A stretch of DNA of 8,243 bases from Desulfovibrio sp. UBA4079 (GTDB taxonomy: Bacteria > Desulfobacterota > Desulfovibrionia > Desulfovibrionales > Desulfovibrionaceae), in assembly GCA_002382645.1 (NCBI GenBank), contig DFYP01000195.1, positions 1 to 8,243 of the forward strand. Direction: 5' to 3'. The notes beneath the pieces were generated by a model. The model worked only from the letters and a program-made list of their open reading frames with translations. It searched no databases and was not told the origin of the DNA. A program made the position numbers and the translations under genes. Shown piece by piece: positions 5,679 through 8,243 of this stretch; position 1 is the stretch's first letter; each line of letters starts with the position of its first letter.

Positions 5679-6068
5679 ATGAAACTGTATAACGGCGGGA
5701 GCATCCTGACCGGCCTGGTCATCTTCCTGGGCCTGGTCACCTTCCCCCTCTGGTTCAATGCCGGCAGCAAGGCTTACTCCCAGCCCGAGGTGAAGCTTCC
5801 GGCCAAGGAGAAGGAGTGCATCGAGTCCAAGGAGTTCATGCGCAAGGAGCACATGCAGCTCCTGAACGAGTGGCGCGACTGGGCCCTGCGTGAGGGCAAG
5901 CGCACCTTCGTCAACTCCAAGGGCAAGGAGTACACCATCAGTCTGCAGAACACCTGCATGAAGTGCCACGACAACAAGGCCGAGTTCTGCGACAAGTGCC
6001 ACAACGACCAGGCGGTCTCCCCCTACTGCTGGGACTGCCATATTCAGCCGGAGGGGTTGAAGAAATGA
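5679..6068 (+). CDS. dsrJ: DsrJ, periplasmic tri-haem cytochrome c
   Basis: This gene encodes 129 residues. Residues 1-30 form one hydrophobic segment, probably an uncleaved signal anchor, placing the rest in the periplasm. Three C-x2-C-H haem c sites occur at Cys93-His97, Cys104-His108 and Cys117-His121. Only one other histidine (His58) exists, with Cys47, Met54 and Met59 nearby. This fits the ligation known for DsrJ: one bis-His, one His/Met and one unusual His/Cys haem, the latter assigned in Allochromatium to a cysteine at the equivalent place. It transfers electrons on the periplasmic side with DsrO; its exact role remains debated. The ATG directly follows the dsrK stop, and its ribosome site (AGGAGGAGG) lies in the end of dsrK. 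Its stop overlaps the dsrO start by ATGA. Confidence 0.95.
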   Translation: MKLYNGGSILTGLVIFLGLVTFPLWFNAGSKAYSQPEVKLPAKEKECIESKEFMRKEHMQLLNEWRDWALREGKRTFVNSKGKEYTISLQNTCMKCHDNKAEFCDKCHNDQAVSPYCWDCHIQPEGLKK

Positions 6069-6844
6069 ACGAGAGCAGACGACACTTCCTCAAGTTCGCG
6101 GGCCTGACCGCCGCGGGCCTGGTCGCGGCCTCGGCGGGCGGCGTTCTGGCCTCGTCCGGAGGAGGCGGGGCTCCGGCCAAAGCCAACAAGGAGACCCTGC
6201 ACGCCACCCAGTGGGGCATGGTCATCGACACCCGCAAGCTGAGCACCGACGAGGCCATCGCGCCCCTGGCCGCGGCCTGTCACGCCCTGCACAACGTGCC
6301 GAACATCCCCAGCAAGCAGAACATCAAGTGGCTCTGGTCCTCGTCCATGGAGGAGGCCTTCCCGGACTTCCCCAACAAGTACCAGAGCCCCGAGGTGGAA
6401 CACCGGCGCGTGATGCTCCTGTGCAACCACTGCGAGCAGCCCCCCTGCGTGCGGGTCTGCCCGACCCAGGCCACCTACAAGCGGGCCGACGGCATCGTGA
6501 CCATGGACTACCACCGCTGCATCGGCTGCCGCTACTGCATGGCCGCCTGCCCCTTCGGTGCGCGCAGCTTCAACTTCGGTGAGCCCAGGGAGTACCTGGA
6601 CCTGACCAAGCTGAACAAGGAATACCCCACGCGCATGCGCGGCGTGGTGGAAAAGTGCACGTTCTGCGTGGAGCGGCTCGAGGTGGGCAAGCAGCCCGCC
6701 TGCGCCGAGGCCTCGGGCGGAGCCATCGCCTTCGGCGACCTCTCCGATCCGGAGTCCCCGGCCCGCAAGGCCCTGCGCGAGAACTACACGATTCGTCGCA
6801 AACCGTCCCTCGGCACCGAGCCGAGCGTGTACTACATCATTTAG
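6065..6844 (+). CDS. dsrO: DsrO, Tat-exported periplasmic iron-sulfur subunit
   Basis: This gene encodes 259 residues. The ATG at 6065 overlaps the dsrJ stop (ATGA) and opens a textbook Tat signal, S-R-R-H-F-L-K (4-10), followed by an Ala/Gly-rich hydrophobic stretch to about 29. A longer in-frame reading upstream would hide this signal. The mature protein is of the NrfC/PsrB/DmsB ferredoxin class and ends with the class motif G-T-E-P-S-V-Y-Y. Cysteine groups are 120/123/128/132 and 152/155/158/162, then 198/201/213. The first ferredoxin motif is degenerate, keeping only Cys72, and the fourth group has Ser217 where Cys is usual. That leaves 12 cysteines, enough for three clusters instead of four. 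It relays electrons between DsrJ and DsrP in the periplasm. dsrP follows after nine bases. Confidence 0.94.
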   Translation: MNESRRHFLKFAGLTAAGLVAASAGGVLASSGGGGAPAKANKETLHATQWGMVIDTRKLSTDEAIAPLAAACHALHNVPNIPSKQNIKWLWSSSMEEAFPDFPNKYQSPEVEHRRVMLLCNHCEQPPCVRVCPTQATYKRADGIVTMDYHRCIGCRYCMAACPFGARSFNFGEPREYLDLTKLNKEYPTRMRGVVEKCTFCVERLEVGKQPACAEASGGAIAFGDLSDPESPARKALRENYTIRRKPSLGTEPSVYYII

Positions 6845-6853
6845 GGGGACACC

Positions 6854-8071
6854 ATGCTCGAACGCGCACTCAAGGGGAGCCCCAGATACTATGGCTGGAT
6901 CGGGCTGCTGCTGGTGATCATCGCCGGCTGCGGCACGGCCTACATCTATCAGCTGCTCACCGGTCTGAAGATCACCGGCATGAGCCGGGACGTGTCCTGG
7001 GGCTTCTACATCGCCCAGTTCACCTACCTGGTCGGTCTGGCCGCCTCGGGCGTCATGATCGTGCTGCCGTACTACTTCCACCACTACAAGAAATTCAAGC
7101 ACATGGTGATCTTCGGCGAGTTCATGGCCATCGGCGCCGTGGTCATGTGCCTGGGCTTCATCGTGGTGGACATCGGCCAGCCGCAGCGGATGCTCAACGT
7201 GCTCCTGAACCCCACGCCCAACTCCATCCTGTTCTGGGACATGGTGGTCTTGAACGGCTACCTGCTCCTGAACATCGTGGCCGGCTGGGTCAGCCTGGAG
7301 ACCGACCGCCTGCGCCTGCCGCATCCCGGCTGGCTCAAGCCCGTGGTCTACACCTCGATCATCTGGGCCTTCTCCATCCACACGGTGACGGCCTTCCTGT
7401 ACCAGGGCCTTCCGGGCCGCCACTACTGGCTCACCGCCATCCTGGCCGCCCGCTTCCTGGCCTCGGCCTTCTGCTCCGGACCGGCCATCCTGCTTCTGGT
7501 CATGCTCCTCACCGAGAAGGTCACCAGCTTCAAGATGCCCAAGGACGGCATCCGGACCCTGGCCAAGATCATCACCTACGCCATGTGCGTGAACATCTTT
7601 TTCTTCCTGCTGGAAGTGTTCACGGCGTTCTACTCCAACATCCCGGGCCACATGGGTTCCATCGTCTACCTCTTCGTGGGCGAACACGGGCACTCCGAGC
7701 TGGTGCCCTGGATGTGGAGCTTCGCGGCCATGGCCGTGCTGAGCCTGGCCCTGCTCGTCCCGCCGGCTCTCCGGGACAACCACAAGCTCCTGCCGTACTC
7801 CCTGGCCATCCTGGTGGCCGCCACCTGGATCGACAAGGGCCTGGGCCTGTTGATCGGCGGTTTCAACCCCAACGTGTACGAGGGGATCTCCCCCTACTGG
7901 CCCACGGGTCCGGAACTCCTGATCTCGCTCATGGTCTACGCCACGGGCGCGCTCGTGGTCACGATCCTGTTCAAGATCGCCACGGACGTGAAGGCCGAGC
8001 TGGGCGTGTCCCAGAAGCTGCCCTGCGGCTGCTCCACGGACGACCACTGCGACTGCGCCAAGGCCGCCTAA
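6854..8071 (+). CDS. dsrP: DsrP, NrfD/PsrC-like integral membrane subunit
   Basis: This gene encodes 405 residues with about ten hydrophobic segments, at roughly 12-36, 50-72, 85-107, 125-147, 163-184, 192-220, 236-262, 285-303, 312-334 and 355-375. This is typical of the NrfD/PsrC family of menaquinone-reactive subunits that pair with a DsrO-type ferredoxin. It probably links the quinone pool to DsrO and DsrJ. DsrP has been reported to carry haem b, but the ligands cannot be placed with confidence here. The C-terminus is odd: residues 391-401 read C-G-C-S-T-D-D-H-C-D-C, a compact four-cysteine, one-histidine tail after the last helix. The ATG at 6854 follows AGGGGGA (6844-6850). It is the last gene of the operon; a strong terminator begins 28 bases after its stop. 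Confidence 0.94.
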   Translation: MLERALKGSPRYYGWIGLLLVIIAGCGTAYIYQLLTGLKITGMSRDVSWGFYIAQFTYLVGLAASGVMIVLPYYFHHYKKFKHMVIFGEFMAIGAVVMCLGFIVVDIGQPQRMLNVLLNPTPNSILFWDMVVLNGYLLLNIVAGWVSLETDRLRLPHPGWLKPVVYTSIIWAFSIHTVTAFLYQGLPGRHYWLTAILAARFLASAFCSGPAILLLVMLLTEKVTSFKMPKDGIRTLAKIITYAMCVNIFFFLLEVFTAFYSNIPGHMGSIVYLFVGEHGHSELVPWMWSFAAMAVLSLALLVPPALRDNHKLLPYSLAILVAATWIDKGLGLLIGGFNPNVYEGISPYWPTGPELLISLMVYATGALVVTILFKIATDVKAELGVSQKLPCGCSTDDHCDCAKAA

Positions 8072-8098
8072 GCGCCTCGGCATTGCCTGAAATGAAGA

Positions 8099-8126
8099 GG
8101 CCCGCTCCGGAAGGAGCGGGCCTTTT
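8099..8126 (+). terminator. Intrinsic terminator of the dsr operon
   Basis: GGCCCGCTCC (8099-8108) and GGAGCGGGCC (8113-8122) form a perfect 10-bp stem around a GGAA loop, followed by TTTT. The A-rich bases just before the stem can pair with the Ts. It closes the transcript that ends with dsrP. Confidence 0.93.
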
Positions 8127-8130
8127 GTCA

Positions 8131-8190
8131 TGTGCAAGCCGGGTGCACAACCTGGTGCAAGCCGGGCCCTGGGGGCTGCACGTGTGCACC
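8131..8190. repeat. Cluster of GTGCA/TGCAC boxes with nested dyads
   Basis: The 12-mer GTGCAAGCCGGG occurs at 8132-8143 and 8155-8166. TGTGCA (8131-8136) and TGCACA (8144-8149) make a dyad close to the one at 2109-2126. GGTGCAC (8142-8148) can pair with GTGCACC (8184-8190), enclosing GTGCA-A-GCC (8155-8163) paired with GGC-TGCAC (8174-8181) with one bulged A. No gene covers 8072-8243, and the block probably belongs to the control region of a gene beyond the window. After it comes a repeated GGAACCT (8204 and 8214) and a T-rich run. Confidence 0.5.
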
Positions 8191-8243
8191 GCCCCCCCGG
8201 CGCGGAACCTCAAGGAACCTTTATTTTTCTTTGGATGCGAAAA

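Noticed and set aside
4005..6041. 678-residue reverse open frame across dsrK and dsrJ
   Set aside because: High GC removes stops from the opposite frame. The product is low-complexity Val/Leu/Asp/His-rich, and the forward strand carries clear DsrK and DsrJ motifs.
6044..8137. 697-residue reverse open frame across dsrO and dsrP
   Set aside because: Its composition is that of an antisense shadow, it has no domain, and it runs through the dsr terminator.
8131..8149. Possible sigma-54 promoter on the - strand (TGTGCAC then CTTGCA)
   Set aside because: The -24 block lacks the essential GG pair, and transcription would run antisense into dsrP with no gene to serve.
8131..8166. CRISPR array
   Set aside because: There are only two copies of a 12-bp repeat with 11 bases between them; unit length and number do not fit.

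Overview
The window carries a complete dsrMKJOP operon (2958-8071, + strand). It encodes the membrane complex that passes electrons to the DsrC/dissimilatory sulfite reductase system. The DNA is GC-rich, and dsrK runs straight into dsrJ with no dsrL between them. No dsrA, dsrB, dsrC, dsrEFH or dsrN lies in the window. This layout fits a dissimilatory sulfate reducer, most likely a high-GC member of the Desulfovibrionaceae, rather than a sulfur oxidiser. The taxon is an inference from gene order and protein sequence.

Layout. (a) 1-1564, - strand: a MacB/FtsX-type ABC permease whose C-terminus is cut by the window edge, and upstream of it an exported five-cysteine DUF2318 protein. The two overlap by four bases (GTGA). 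(b) 1688-1996, - strand: a 102-residue secreted protein made largely of Gly, Tyr, Met and His. (c) 1997-2350: a divergent control region. On the - strand it holds a near-consensus sigma-54 promoter preceded by two related 18-bp dyads. On the + strand it holds a sigma-70-like promoter, a CRP/FNR-shaped dyad and a 17-bp palindrome. (d) 2351-2911, + strand: a cytoplasmic RsbRD_N-like protein, probably the first gene of the dsr transcript. (e) 2958-8071: dsrM, dsrK, dsrJ, dsrO and dsrP, tightly packed. (f) 8072-8243: a strong intrinsic terminator, then a non-coding stretch with repeated GTGCA/TGCAC boxes.

How the genes work together. DsrM (di-haem b, NarI-like) and DsrP (NrfD-like) exchange electrons with the menaquinone pool. 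DsrJ (tri-haem c) and DsrO (Tat-exported iron-sulfur protein) form the periplasmic side. DsrK (HdrD-like) is the cytoplasmic catalytic subunit, thought to reduce the DsrC trisulfide. The RsbRD_N protein may be a sensor or regulatory partner of this complex, but that is inference.

Most worth a second look: the sigma-54 control unit in front of the Gly/Tyr-rich secreted protein, which resembles sulfur globule proteins in composition; the apparently coordinated loss of one four-cysteine cluster site in DsrO; the cysteine-rich C-terminal tail of DsrP; and recurrence of the same GTGC...GCAC dyad at both ends of the window.
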